64,000 nt of DNA from Mycolicibacterium palauense (GTDB lineage: Bacteria; Actinomycetota; Actinomycetes; Mycobacteriales; Mycobacteriaceae): contig NZ_NVQF01000030.1 in the NCBI RefSeq assembly GCF_002592005.1, positions 1 to 64,000 of the forward strand, read 5' to 3'. Shown here one piece after another: positions 26,039 through 33,476 of the stretch. The number at the start of each line of letters is the position of its first letter. The stretch's first letter is position 1. The notes beneath the pieces are model-generated. The model was not told where the DNA came from, ran no database searches, and saw only the letters and a list, made by a program, of their open reading frames with translations. Both the position numbers and the translations under genes were made by a program.

Positions 26039-26289
26039 TCGTCACCTCGCCAGCGGTCGGCCGACGGATCCAGCAGGCTGTCGAGCCTGCTGCCGGGCAG
26101 CCAGACGAGGGTTTCGAGTTCGAGGGCGTCGAGGAAGCGGACCCGTCCCGTTCTCAGATCCTCCAACCTCAATCTCGGAGAATTGCCCTGTTCGTCGACT
26201 CGCACTGCCACCTGGGCGAACTCACTTCCGATGACCGCACCCACTCCCGGGATCGTCACCGCCGCCGATGCGCCCAACTCGTTGCCCAT
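26035..26289 (-). CDS. Small conserved protein of unknown function
   Basis: 84 aa. I cannot assign a function. The core GSEFAQVAVRV, then PRLRLEDLRTG and LDALELETLVWLPG, resembles a family of roughly 60-95-aa actinobacterial proteins that databases often label dihydrodiol dehydrogenase; this is from memory, and it is far too short to be one. The gene is certainly in the operon: it starts 10 nt after the dioxygenase beta subunit and overlaps the thiolase by 4 nt. Its place beside the ring dioxygenase suggests an accessory or small structural role. Confidence 0.75.
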   Translation of the reverse strand: MGNELGASAAVTIPGVGAVIGSEFAQVAVRVDEQGNSPRLRLEDLRTGRVRFLDALELETLVWLPGSRLDSLLDPSADRWRGDE

Positions 26290-26299
26290 GATCGCTCCT

Positions 26300-26845
26300 T
26301 TAGATGAGGAAGCTCAGTGTCGGCACCGGCCGGTCGGCATCGACCAGCTGTACCTTCTTGTATGCCAGTCGCAGCTCGGAATCGACCCGGCGCAGGCGGT
26401 AGGTGGTACGCCCCGCCCAGATATGGTTCCCACGCGGGCGCGCCTCGACGACGACGAAGTTCGCGCCCACCTCCAGGTCCGTACCGCCTTCGGAATTTGG
26501 CTGCCCACTGAGGAACTCGATGTTGGAGATCAGTCTCCGGAGGTGCGAGGGCGGCGCCTGAGCGTAGCGGCGGCCGGTCCGCACCTGCTTGAGCCTGGTG
26601 GCGATGCGACTGCGGTTGTCGCAGATGATCGACATCTGGCGATCGGGGTCGGCGTCATCCGAGGTGGCGGGGACCCAGTACAGCGCATCGTCGGTCCACA
26701 GCGATTCCCAACCGTCGTAGTCGTTCTCGTCGGCCAGACGTGCTTCCCGGTAGAGAAACTGCTCCACCTCGAATCGATCGAAGCCCCCCGGTATGGCCCC
26801 GGGCACAGGGGTGGATTCGCCCGCCGCGGCGTAGGTGGTGGTCAT
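26300..26845 (-). CDS. Aromatic-ring-hydroxylating dioxygenase, beta subunit
   Basis: 181 aa. The SnoaL-like cone fold of Rieske oxygenase small subunits is shown by VEQFLYREARLADENDYDGWESLWTDDALYWVP, IICDNRSRIATRL, HLRRLISNIE and the C-terminal AYKKVQLVDADRPVPTLSFLI. It has a structural role in alpha3beta3 dioxygenases. It is 4 nt downstream of the alpha subunit gene, as expected. No ferredoxin or reductase gene lies in this operon, so electron supply must come from elsewhere. Confidence 0.92.
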   Translation of the reverse strand: MTTTYAAAGESTPVPGAIPGGFDRFEVEQFLYREARLADENDYDGWESLWTDDALYWVPATSDDADPDRQMSIICDNRSRIATRLKQVRTGRRYAQAPPSHLRRLISNIEFLSGQPNSEGGTDLEVGANFVVVEARPRGNHIWAGRTTYRLRRVDSELRLAYKKVQLVDADRPVPTLSFLI

Positions 26846-26849
26846 GACG

Positions 26850-28118
26850 TCAGTCCCTCTCCATCAATGTCCGGTAATGGGACCAGAAGCCGCGCATGCC
26901 GGTCTCGTCCGTGTTCGTGCCGATCGTGAAACCGTTGGCGTCGATGGTCTCTCGGTTCATTCCCCGCCGGACGTCGAGCCACTCCGGCGACAGGGCGGCG
27001 ATGCCTTCCTGGTTTCGTTCGTACATCTCGGTGTCGTCGGCCAGCAGCATCCCGGCCGGCCCGACCGACCCGATGCACTGGGACACCATCCGCCGGTTCA
27101 GCTCCGGCGCGCCGGCGAGTTGAACCGCCGTCGCGTACTGCACGCACTCGTCGACGGCAACCGGCTGGATGTTGAAGACCTGGATCTCGGCGATGAACAG
27201 GTTCGGGAAGATCATCACATGAGGGGCGCCCTCGATCAGGATCTCCTCGGCGGCGTCGCCGTGCTTCTTCCGCATGGCCGACACGTACTCCGGCACCCGG
27301 GACTCGGTCGTCCCGAACCAGCGCATCGGCTGCGCGAACTTGCGAAACTCCGGACGAAGGTCGTTCTCGCTGTGACCGTTGCCGAGGTCGCGGGTCACCG
27401 CGGTCGAGGAATCGCTGTAGAGCGGAGCGATGGTACTTCCCGTGACCCCGAAGATGGATCCGTGCACGAACTGCGGGTGATATCCGTCGGTCTCGTTTTC
27501 GGCCAGCAACTTCCAGTTGGCTCGCGTCTTGTGCTGAAGCCAGCCCGCGGTGAGTTCCACCCGGCCCTCCGGCGACAGGCGGGTCAGGCGGTCGATCTCC
27601 CCCGCGGCCGCGCCGAGATGCTCGACCAGCGTCGGCCCCTCGGGCGCGAAACTGCCGAACACGAAACCGCCATAGGAGTCGACGCGGGGCACCCGCCCCA
27701 TCGGCAGGTCGAGCTTGCGCCCGCCGTACCCCTTGAAGAACGGAAAGCCGATGAGATCACCGTTGTTCCGGAACGTCCATCCGTGGTACGGACACCGGAA
27801 GGTGCTCGAGTTTCCCTTCGCGTCTTCGCACACCTGGTTGCCGCGATGGGCGCAGCGGTTGAGCAGGAGGTGGATCTGACCGTCCCGGTCCCGGGTCATG
27901 ATGACGTCCTGCGGTCCGAGCTTCTTGCGGACGTAGTCGTTGGGCTGAGCGACCTCGCTCTCGTGCCCCACGAAGACCCAGGTGCGGTACCAGATCTTCT
28001 CCAGCTCCTCGGCGTAGATCGAGGGATCCGTGTACAGCGTTCCGTGTACCTTGTCCGGGCGGATCAGCCGGTCGTATCGGCTGGCGGTGCCGGGGGCGGG
28101 GTCGATGACAGCGGTCAT
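26850..28118 (-). CDS. Rieske ring-hydroxylating dioxygenase, alpha subunit
   Basis: 422 aa catalytic subunit. Rieske [2Fe-2S] ligands: the CAHRG pair (Cys-x-His, near residues 88-90) and CPYHGW (Cys-x2-His, near 109-112). The mononuclear iron site is ENETDGYHPQFVH (Asp bridge, two His, near 208-220). The enzyme inserts both atoms of O2 into a ring, typically giving a cis-diol. It overlaps the first crotonase gene by 4 nt. Together with CoA ligases, SCP2 thiolase and DUF35 genes on the same strand, it may act on a CoA-activated aromatic or cyclic acid, as IpfA does in ibuprofen catabolism; that is an inference. Confidence 0.94.
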   Translation of the reverse strand: MTAVIDPAPGTASRYDRLIRPDKVHGTLYTDPSIYAEELEKIWYRTWVFVGHESEVAQPNDYVRKKLGPQDVIMTRDRDGQIHLLLNRCAHRGNQVCEDAKGNSSTFRCPYHGWTFRNNGDLIGFPFFKGYGGRKLDLPMGRVPRVDSYGGFVFGSFAPEGPTLVEHLGAAAGEIDRLTRLSPEGRVELTAGWLQHKTRANWKLLAENETDGYHPQFVHGSIFGVTGSTIAPLYSDSSTAVTRDLGNGHSENDLRPEFRKFAQPMRWFGTTESRVPEYVSAMRKKHGDAAEEILIEGAPHVMIFPNLFIAEIQVFNIQPVAVDECVQYATAVQLAGAPELNRRMVSQCIGSVGPAGMLLADDTEMYERNQEGIAALSPEWLDVRRGMNRETIDANGFTIGTNTDETGMRGFWSHYRTLMERD

Positions 28119-28900
28119 GGGTGAACTCCTTGTCGTGAGCCGAACGTGGGGCGTCGCTTCTCGCGGAACGCCGCAACGCCCTCCGCGAAGTCCGCGCTTC
28201 CGAAGAGCCTCGCCTGGTGCGCCGCTTCCCGGTCCAGGACGTCCAGCGGATGCAGCGACGGGGCCACGGCGAGCAGCTCCTTGATGACGCCGTAGGCCTC
28301 GGCCGGCCCGGCCGCCAGGCGGTGTGCATCGGCCCGGGCCACCGCTAGCGCTTCACCCGGTGCGACGACGGCGTCGACCAGGCCCCAGGCGGCAGCCGGC
28401 TCCGCGCCGATCGGTTCGGGCAGGAGCAGCATCTGCCGCGCCCGCGCGACTCCGACGCGGCGTGGCAGCGACGCGAACGCGCCCATGTCGCCGGCGAGAC
28501 CGACGTTGGTGAACGTCGTCGCGAAACGCGCGTCGCTCGCGGCGACCACCCGATCACAGGCCGCCGCGAGCGCGGCCCCGGCACCGAACGCCGCACCCTC
28601 GACCGCGGCGATCACCGGTTTCGGGGTCTTCCAGATGGCCCGGATCACCCGCTGCGCCAGCTGAGCGCGGTCCATCGCCTCCGCTTCGGACATCAGCTGC
28701 ATCGTCGAGATGTCCCCCCCGGAGCAGAACGTGCTACCGGCCCCGGTCAGGACGATTACGCGGACCCCCGCGTCGGCGTCGGCGTGCTCCAGCGCGTCGG
28801 CGAGTTCGAGCCGAAGCGGAATGTCGATCGCATTGCGTACCTCCGGACGGTCGAGCACGATCGTCCGGACGGCCCCGTCATCGTGGGTGCGCACGTTCAT
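28115..28900 (-). CDS. Enoyl-CoA hydratase/isomerase family protein 1 of 3
   Basis: 261 aa crotonase. Oxyanion-hole segments are GAGSTFCSGGDIS and EGAAFGAGAALAAACD. The usual acidic residues of true hydratases are replaced: the second acidic region reads NVGLAGDMGAFASLPRRVG, with Asp rather than the common Glu, so it may be an isomerase, a hydrolase or a C-C lyase rather than a hydratase. It is overlapped by 4 nt at both ends. It lies immediately upstream of the dioxygenase alpha gene, so the two are translated together. Confidence 0.88.
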   Translation of the reverse strand: MNVRTHDDGAVRTIVLDRPEVRNAIDIPLRLELADALEHADADAGVRVIVLTGAGSTFCSGGDISTMQLMSEAEAMDRAQLAQRVIRAIWKTPKPVIAAVEGAAFGAGAALAAACDRVVAASDARFATTFTNVGLAGDMGAFASLPRRVGVARARQMLLLPEPIGAEPAAAWGLVDAVVAPGEALAVARADAHRLAAGPAEAYGVIKELLAVAPSLHPLDVLDREAAHQARLFGSADFAEGVAAFREKRRPTFGSRQGVHP

Positions 28901-29700
28901 CGGCCGGTAAACCTCGGGGCTCGACGTTCGATAACCGCCCGCAACCCCTCGAGCGCGTCGGCGGTTCCGGACAGCTCGGAGACGGTGCGCGACTCCTCCG
29001 GCAGCCGCTCCTCGATGGAGGCTCCGACACCCGACCAGACCAGCCGTTTGGTCGCCGACAGCGCCCGGTGGGGCATGGCCGCCAGATCCGCGGCCACACT
29101 TTCGGCGCGCACGTGCAGCTCGGCGTCCTCGACCACCTCCGTGATCAGGCCGATCCCGGCCGCCTCCTCGGCGCTCAGGGTCGGGTTGGTGAGCAGGATG
29201 CGCAGCGCCTGACGCAGTCCCACCAGCTGAGTGAGGGTGACCGAGGAGCCTCCGTCGGGCGCCATCCCCACCCGGACGGCACCGGAGAAGAACCTGGCCG
29301 ACCGTGCGGCGATCACGATGTCGGAAGCGCAGACCAGCCCCAGGCCACCCCCGCCGGCGGCAAAACCCTGCACCGCCGTGATGACCGGGACCTTGAGTTG
29401 GATCAGGGCGGCGGTGGCCAGTTGCAGCCAGGCCGTGGCCTCCCGCAGGTAGTCCGGTAGCGCCGCGCCCTTGGATTCGAAGGTGTGGATGTCACCGCCG
29501 GCGCAGAAGTTGCGGCCCGCGCCGGTGAGCAGCACGACCTTGACCGCGGGGTCGGCGTGGCAGGACAGCACCGCCTCGTGCAGCGCCTTGAGGGTGTCGA
29601 CGTTGAGACCGTTGGAGGTCTCCGGGCGGTTGAGCCGAATGCTGGCGACACCGTTGGCCGCCACGTCCCGCAGCACCGCTGCACCCACGGTTGCCGTCAT
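28897..29700 (-). CDS. Enoyl-CoA hydratase/isomerase family protein 2 of 3
   Basis: 267 aa crotonase. Segments: VASIRLNRPETSNGLNVD, the oxyanion loop GAGRNFCAGGDIHTFES, VQGFAAGGGGLGLVCASD and GAVRVGMAPDGGSSVTL. The last has Asp-Gly-Gly, the pattern of many isomerase-like or dienoyl members rather than the two-Glu hydratase pattern. Coupled by 4-nt overlaps to both neighbours. Three adjacent but divergent crotonases suggest successive steps on one acyl-CoA rather than gene dosage. Confidence 0.9.
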   Translation of the reverse strand: MTATVGAAVLRDVAANGVASIRLNRPETSNGLNVDTLKALHEAVLSCHADPAVKVVLLTGAGRNFCAGGDIHTFESKGAALPDYLREATAWLQLATAALIQLKVPVITAVQGFAAGGGGLGLVCASDIVIAARSARFFSGAVRVGMAPDGGSSVTLTQLVGLRQALRILLTNPTLSAEEAAGIGLITEVVEDAELHVRAESVAADLAAMPHRALSATKRLVWSGVGASIEERLPEESRTVSELSGTADALEGLRAVIERRAPRFTGR

Positions 29701-30467
29701 GTTCTGACCTCTCTGCTCTTGAATGCGGACACGCCTGCCTGTCCCGCCTGACCGGCGATGCGGAGCACGACGGCATCGGTCTCGTCCGAGCTGGCACGGC
29801 CGAGGTCCTTGCCCAGGCCGTCGATCACCAGCCGCTTGATGGACGCGACGGCGGAACGGTCGCGGCCGGCCAGCCGCGCGAGGAACTCCTCCACCGATTC
29901 GTCGAACGACGCCGCCGGAAAGGACCGGAACGCCAGACCGAGTCGGACCGCGTCGAGGCCGGAGATTTTCTCGCCGGAGAGCAGCAGGGCCAGTGCCTGT
30001 TGCCGCCCGACGATGCGGGGCAGCCGCGCCGTGCTGCCCCCGCCGGGGATCATGCCGTAGTTGACATGGTTATCGGCGATCCTCGCCTCGTCGGCGACCA
30101 GCACGATGTCCGCGGCCTGCATCAGTTCGAATCCGCCCGCCATCGCGACACCGTCCACGGCGGCGAGCACGGGCACCTCGGCGCGACCGATCGCGTCACA
30201 GGCGGCCTTGAATGCCGTGAAGAGTTCGCGCAGTGCGGCCGCACCCTCGGCGCGCAGCCGCTGTACTTCGTCGAAGTCGCCACCGGCGCAGAAGTTGTGT
30301 TCCGCGCCCCGGATGACGATCGCGTTGACGTCGTCCCGATCGCCCAGCTCGGTGATCGCGGCCTCCAGACTGCGGGCCAGCTCGACGTTGATGGCGTTCA
30401 TCCGGTCCGGGCGGTTCAGCGTGATACGCCCGATCCCGCCGTCGACCGTGCTCAGGACCGTCTTCAC
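29697..30467 (-). CDS. Enoyl-CoA hydratase/isomerase family protein 3 of 3
   Basis: 256 aa crotonase. Segments: GRITLNRPDRMNAINVELA, GAEHNFCAGGDFDEVQRL, VDGVAMAGGFELMQAADIV and NHVNYGMIPGGGSTARLPRIVG. It has the most standard crotonase core of the three, though a Glu pair is not obvious at both positions. It is the second gene of the 31.2-22.2 kb operon, overlapping the reductase gene upstream and the next crotonase gene by 4 nt each. Confidence 0.9.
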   Translation of the reverse strand: MKTVLSTVDGGIGRITLNRPDRMNAINVELARSLEAAITELGDRDDVNAIVIRGAEHNFCAGGDFDEVQRLRAEGAAALRELFTAFKAACDAIGRAEVPVLAAVDGVAMAGGFELMQAADIVLVADEARIADNHVNYGMIPGGGSTARLPRIVGRQQALALLLSGEKISGLDAVRLGLAFRSFPAASFDESVEEFLARLAGRDRSAVASIKRLVIDGLGKDLGRASSDETDAVVLRIAGQAGQAGVSAFKSREVRT

Positions 30468-31210
30468 ATGTATCTCCCGCCGCCGACCTCGATGACCGAT
30501 CCGGTGATGTAGCTGGAGAGATCCGATCCCAGGAAGACCACGGCCCCGGCCACCTCGCCGGGCTCACCGGCGCGCTTCATCGGCACGTCGGCCTCCCGCC
30601 GGGCGAAGACGTCCGGCGGCATGGCGGCGGTCATCGGGGTGCGGATCAGGCCGGGTTGAACGGCGTTGATGCGCACGTTGTGATGGGCGACTTCCTTGGC
30701 CGCCGCCTTCGTCAGGCCGACGATTCCGGCCTTGGCGGCGCTGTAGTTGGTCTGCCCCGGGTTTCCCGACTTCCCGGACAGCGACGAGATGTTGATGATG
30801 CTTCCGGACTTCTGCTCGCGCATCACCGCCGAGGCCTCCCGGATTCCGAGCCAGGTTCCGCGCAGGTGCACGGTGACGACCGCGTCGAAATCGGCCACCT
30901 GCATTTTCTTCAGGGAGGCGTCCCGGGTGATTCCGGCGTTGTTGACGAACACATCGAGACGCCCGTACTGACGGGCCGTGCCGGCCACCAGTGCCTGCAT
31001 CTGTTCTTCCGAGGTCACGTCGCATACCGCGCTGCTGCACTCGCCGCCGGCGCTGCCGACGTCTTCGGCGGCGTGGCGGGTCGCGTCCTCGTCCAGGTCG
31101 GCCAGGACCACCCGCGCACCGTGCTGAGAGAGCGTGCGCGCGATCTCGCGGCCGATGCCCTGAGCAGCGCCGGTGACCACCGCGACTCTTCCCTGCAGCA
31201 GCTTCTCCAT
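30464..31210 (-). CDS. SDR, FabG-like 3-oxoacyl reductase / dehydrogenase
   Basis: 248 aa. TGAAQGIGREIA at about 13-24, VNNAGITRDASL, the catalytic SLSGKSGNPGQTNYSAAKAG (Tyr, Lys) and the C-terminal SSYITGSVIEVGGGRYM are textbook FabG-type features. It could oxidise a 3-hydroxyacyl-CoA or dehydrogenate the cis-diol made by the dioxygenase; the sequence does not decide. It is the first gene of the operon and lies 110 bp from a divergent SDR gene, with the AATC-N4-TTAAA element between them. Confidence 0.92.
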   Translation of the reverse strand: MEKLLQGRVAVVTGAAQGIGREIARTLSQHGARVVLADLDEDATRHAAEDVGSAGGECSSAVCDVTSEEQMQALVAGTARQYGRLDVFVNNAGITRDASLKKMQVADFDAVVTVHLRGTWLGIREASAVMREQKSGSIINISSLSGKSGNPGQTNYSAAKAGIVGLTKAAAKEVAHHNVRINAVQPGLIRTPMTAAMPPDVFARREADVPMKRAGEPGEVAGAVVFLGSDLSSYITGSVIEVGGGRYM

Positions 31211-31259
31211 ACCGGCTCCCGTCGACCCTCGGACGTAGACAAATCTAATCTATATTTCT

Positions 31260-31272
31260 AATCTAGGTTAAA
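31260..31272 (+). promoter_or_regulatory. AATC-TAGG-TTAAA element in the 31.2/31.3 kb divergent promoter
   Basis: Identical over 13 bases to the 22078 element. It lies in the 110-bp gap between two divergent SDR genes, next to an AT-rich stretch with three AATCTA-like copies (31241-31265). It probably controls both directions: the ten-gene dioxygenase operon and the single plus-strand SDR. Confidence 0.55.
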
Positions 31273-31320
31273 TCACATGACCGGGCGGTTTCAACCACAC
31301 TCCGCCGAGGAAGGAGCCTC

Positions 31321-32118
31321 ATGGACCTCGGGCTGGCCGGCGCGCGAGTCGTCGTCACGGGTGGCGCATCCAATATCGGGCGGGGAATCGTCCATGAGTT
31401 CGCCGCCGAAGGCGCGCGAATCGTGCTGAACGACATCGACGAACCCCAGGCGAAGAAGGTCCGCGACGAAGCCGTTGACCTGGGTGCGGCCGCGGTCGAG
31501 CTGGCGATCGACGATCTGACCGACCCGGCGGCCGCCGAACGCACGGTCGGGCTTGCGGTCACGACGTGGGGCGGGGTCGACGTCCTGGTCAACAACGCCG
31601 GCTGGAGCGTGCCGGGATTCGTCGCGACCGACACCGACCGGGACAAGTGGCAGCGCACGGTCGAGGTGAACTTCTTCAGCGCCGTCGCCGCCACCCAGGC
31701 CGCGATCGGCCCGATGAAGGAGGCCGGCGGCGGGGCCATGGTCTTCATCGCCAGCGACGCGGCGTTCGGTCAGATCCGCCAGGGAATCTACGGGGCGTCC
31801 AAGGCCGCGATGGTCGCGTTCGCGCGCACGACGGCGCGCGAACACGGACGACACGGGATCCGCTCCAACATCGTCTGCCCCGGTCTGGTGATGCCCGAGG
31901 GTCCTGGTGCCGTCGGCGCCTCGAGCCTGTGGGCCGTCGGCGAGGACGAGGTGTTCAACCCCAAGCAGATCGACTTCATGCTCAAAGACACACCGATGCG
32001 CAGACTGACCACCGCCGAGGACGTCGCCCGGGCGGTGCTGTGGTTCTCGTCGCCACGGGCCGCGCGCCAGGTGACCGGTCAGATGATCTCCGTCAGCGGC
32101 GGATACACGATGCCCTGA
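31321..32118 (+). CDS. Short-chain dehydrogenase/reductase
   Basis: 265 aa classical SDR with VVVTGGASNIGRGIV at about 10-24, DVLVNNAGWSVPG, the catalytic SDAAFGQIRQGIYGASKAA (Tyr, Lys) and QMISVSGGYTMP at the end. AAGGAG precedes the ATG. It is the only gene on the plus strand between the dioxygenase operon and the Mce operon, and shares a bidirectional promoter region with the former. Substrate unknown; a role as diol or hydroxyacyl-CoA dehydrogenase in the same pathway is likely from position. Confidence 0.92.
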   Translation: MDLGLAGARVVVTGGASNIGRGIVHEFAAEGARIVLNDIDEPQAKKVRDEAVDLGAAAVELAIDDLTDPAAAERTVGLAVTTWGGVDVLVNNAGWSVPGFVATDTDRDKWQRTVEVNFFSAVAATQAAIGPMKEAGGGAMVFIASDAAFGQIRQGIYGASKAAMVAFARTTAREHGRHGIRSNIVCPGLVMPEGPGAVGASSLWAVGEDEVFNPKQIDFMLKDTPMRRLTTAEDVARAVLWFSSPRAARQVTGQMISVSGGYTMP

Positions 32119-32137
32119 CTCCCGTCACCGGTGACGC

Positions 32138-32171
32138 CCTAGATGGGATCGAATCCTAGATGGGATCGAAT
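32138..32171 (+). repeat. 17-bp perfect tandem duplication at the 3' end of a Mce-associated gene
   Basis: CCTAGATGGGATCGAAT occurs at 32138-32154 and again at 32155-32171. The second copy encodes the last residues (FDPI) and the stop of the Mce-associated gene read on the minus strand; the first lies just beyond the stop. A perfect palindrome GTCACCGGTGAC (32124-32135) sits beside it between the two convergent genes. Confidence 0.9.
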
Positions 32172-32812
32172 GAGGAGATCAGCCATCGCCCGTCGACCTT
32201 GTCCAGCCCAACCCGCACCGACGACGCGGTGTCGGTCGGGGTGCCGGTGCCGACGATCGATGTCTGGTTGACGAAGACGAGCACCACCGCATGGGTACCG
32301 GTGGCCGAGACCGACGCGGCCGCCGGAACATTGGCGATCGCGGAGATCTTCTGCTGCTGAGCACCGGGGATCACCACGTCGTGGATCAGCGTCCCGTAGG
32401 AGTCGCGGAACGGTCCGGTGAGCCGGGCCTGAGCCGACTCCAGCGTCTCCCTGACGGTGTCGGGTTGGTAGGACAGCAGCGCCACGGTGCCCTCACGCGC
32501 GGCCGGCACCGATTCGGCCGCCGCCACGCGTGCGTCGCGCGACGACCCGTCGTCCCATTTCAGCCACCCGGCGACGGCGGACAGCGCGATGATCAGCAGC
32601 GGGAGCAGCACGAAGGCGACGACTCCGCTCCATGACATCCGGGCCGACATCCGGGCCGACATCCGGGCCGACATCCGCCGTTTCGGCACCGGATCCGTCG
32701 GTGCCGTTCGTTCGTCCGGGCGGCTCTCGCCGGCCTGATCGGAGGCCCGATCGTCGTGGCCCGCGCTCGCACCGGACGGGGTCTCGGTCACCGTGTCGGT
32801 GTGTGTGGGCAC
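32156..32812 (-). CDS. Mce-associated membrane protein
   Basis: 218 aa if the GTG at 32812 is used. AGGAG ends 7 nt before it, so this is preferred over the longer frame from 32887 and over a GTG at 32818. Layout: a polar, acidic N-terminus; an RMSA tetrapeptide repeated three times (encoded by a 12-bp direct repeat); one transmembrane helix (VVAFVLLPLLIIALSAVAGW); and an extracytoplasmic alpha/beta domain ending in VDGRWLISSFDPI. This is the usual form of proteins encoded at the end of Mce operons, which stabilise the importer. Confidence 0.87.
   Translation of the reverse strand: MPTHTDTVTETPSGASAGHDDRASDQAGESRPDERTAPTDPVPKRRMSARMSARMSARMSWSGVVAFVLLPLLIIALSAVAGWLKWDDGSSRDARVAAAESVPAAREGTVALLSYQPDTVRETLESAQARLTGPFRDSYGTLIHDVVIPGAQQQKISAIANVPAAASVSATGTHAVVLVFVNQTSIVGTGTPTDTASSVRVGLDKVDGRWLISSFDPI
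32634..32680 (+). repeat. 12-bp direct repeat encoding an RMSA array
   Basis: GACATCCGGGCC is repeated three times perfectly (32634-32669) with a partial fourth copy. On the minus strand it encodes RMSA repeats just before the membrane helix of the Mce-associated protein. The unit is a multiple of three, so length change keeps the frame. Confidence 0.9.
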
Positions 32813-32840
32813 TCCCACTCTCCTTCGGGAATCGCTGCGG

Positions 32841-33476
32841 CTACGGTACGAACGCGACGTCGGACACCTTGATGTCACCGCTGTCACCGCCGGTCTTCTC
32901 GACCGAGATCCGCATGCGCCATGCGCGCGGCTTCTGTTCGGTCCCGTCGGCGATCGTCGTCGTCACGCTGACCGCCACCAGAACCTGCGCGTCGTGATCG
33001 GTCTCGGACTCGACGCCGGCGGACAGCACGGTCCCCACTGATTTCGAGCGGGCCTTCTTCACCACCTCGATGAAGGGCCCTGCGCGGTTGCTGAAATCGT
33101 CGTAGAACGTGCCGGTCGCCGTGTCCAGGATGCGTTTGACGTCACCGTCGACCTGGCTGTAGTCGATCGTGGTGAGGTTGATCGCACCCTGGCGGGCGAC
33201 CTGGAGAAACATCGCCTGCTGTTCGTCGAGCTGGCGAGTCTGATGCGCGCGTACGGCCAGCAGCCCCGCCAGGGAGACGAGGCCGACGGCCATGACGATT
33301 CCCACCACGAGAGCGAGCCTGGTCGGGTTTCGGCGCCACGACGACCCGGTACGGATAGGACCCGCATCGGTATCGGGAGGCGGCGTCCCGTCCGGGCCGG
33401 TGACGCCCTCGGGGTACTCCAGCACGTCACCGCCGGGGATCAGTTCGCTTTCGGCGGCATCATCATCGACTGCCAT
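32841..33476 (-). CDS. Mce-associated membrane protein (second)
   Basis: 211 aa from the ATG at 33476. Acidic proline/glycine-rich cytoplasmic N-terminus, one transmembrane segment (LALVVGIVMAVGLVSLAGLLAV, about 54-75), then a periplasmic domain with the family-typical segments VARQGAINLTTIDYSQVDGDVKRIL and TGTFYDDFSNRAGPF. It begins inside the 3' end of mceF (37-nt overlap). Homologous proteins adjoin most actinobacterial mce operons and are thought to help assemble the transport complex. Confidence 0.9.
   Translation of the reverse strand: MAVDDDAAESELIPGGDVLEYPEGVTGPDGTPPPDTDAGPIRTGSSWRRNPTRLALVVGIVMAVGLVSLAGLLAVRAHQTRQLDEQQAMFLQVARQGAINLTTIDYSQVDGDVKRILDTATGTFYDDFSNRAGPFIEVVKKARSKSVGTVLSAGVESETDHDAQVLVAVSVTTTIADGTEQKPRAWRMRISVEKTGGDSGDIKVSDVAFVP

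Noticed and set aside
22078..31272. AATC-N4-TTAAA elements as KstR or KstR2 sites
   Set aside because: The known KstR core has AAC-N2-GTT symmetry and KstR2 sites are AAGCAAG-type inverted repeats; neither fits these bases.
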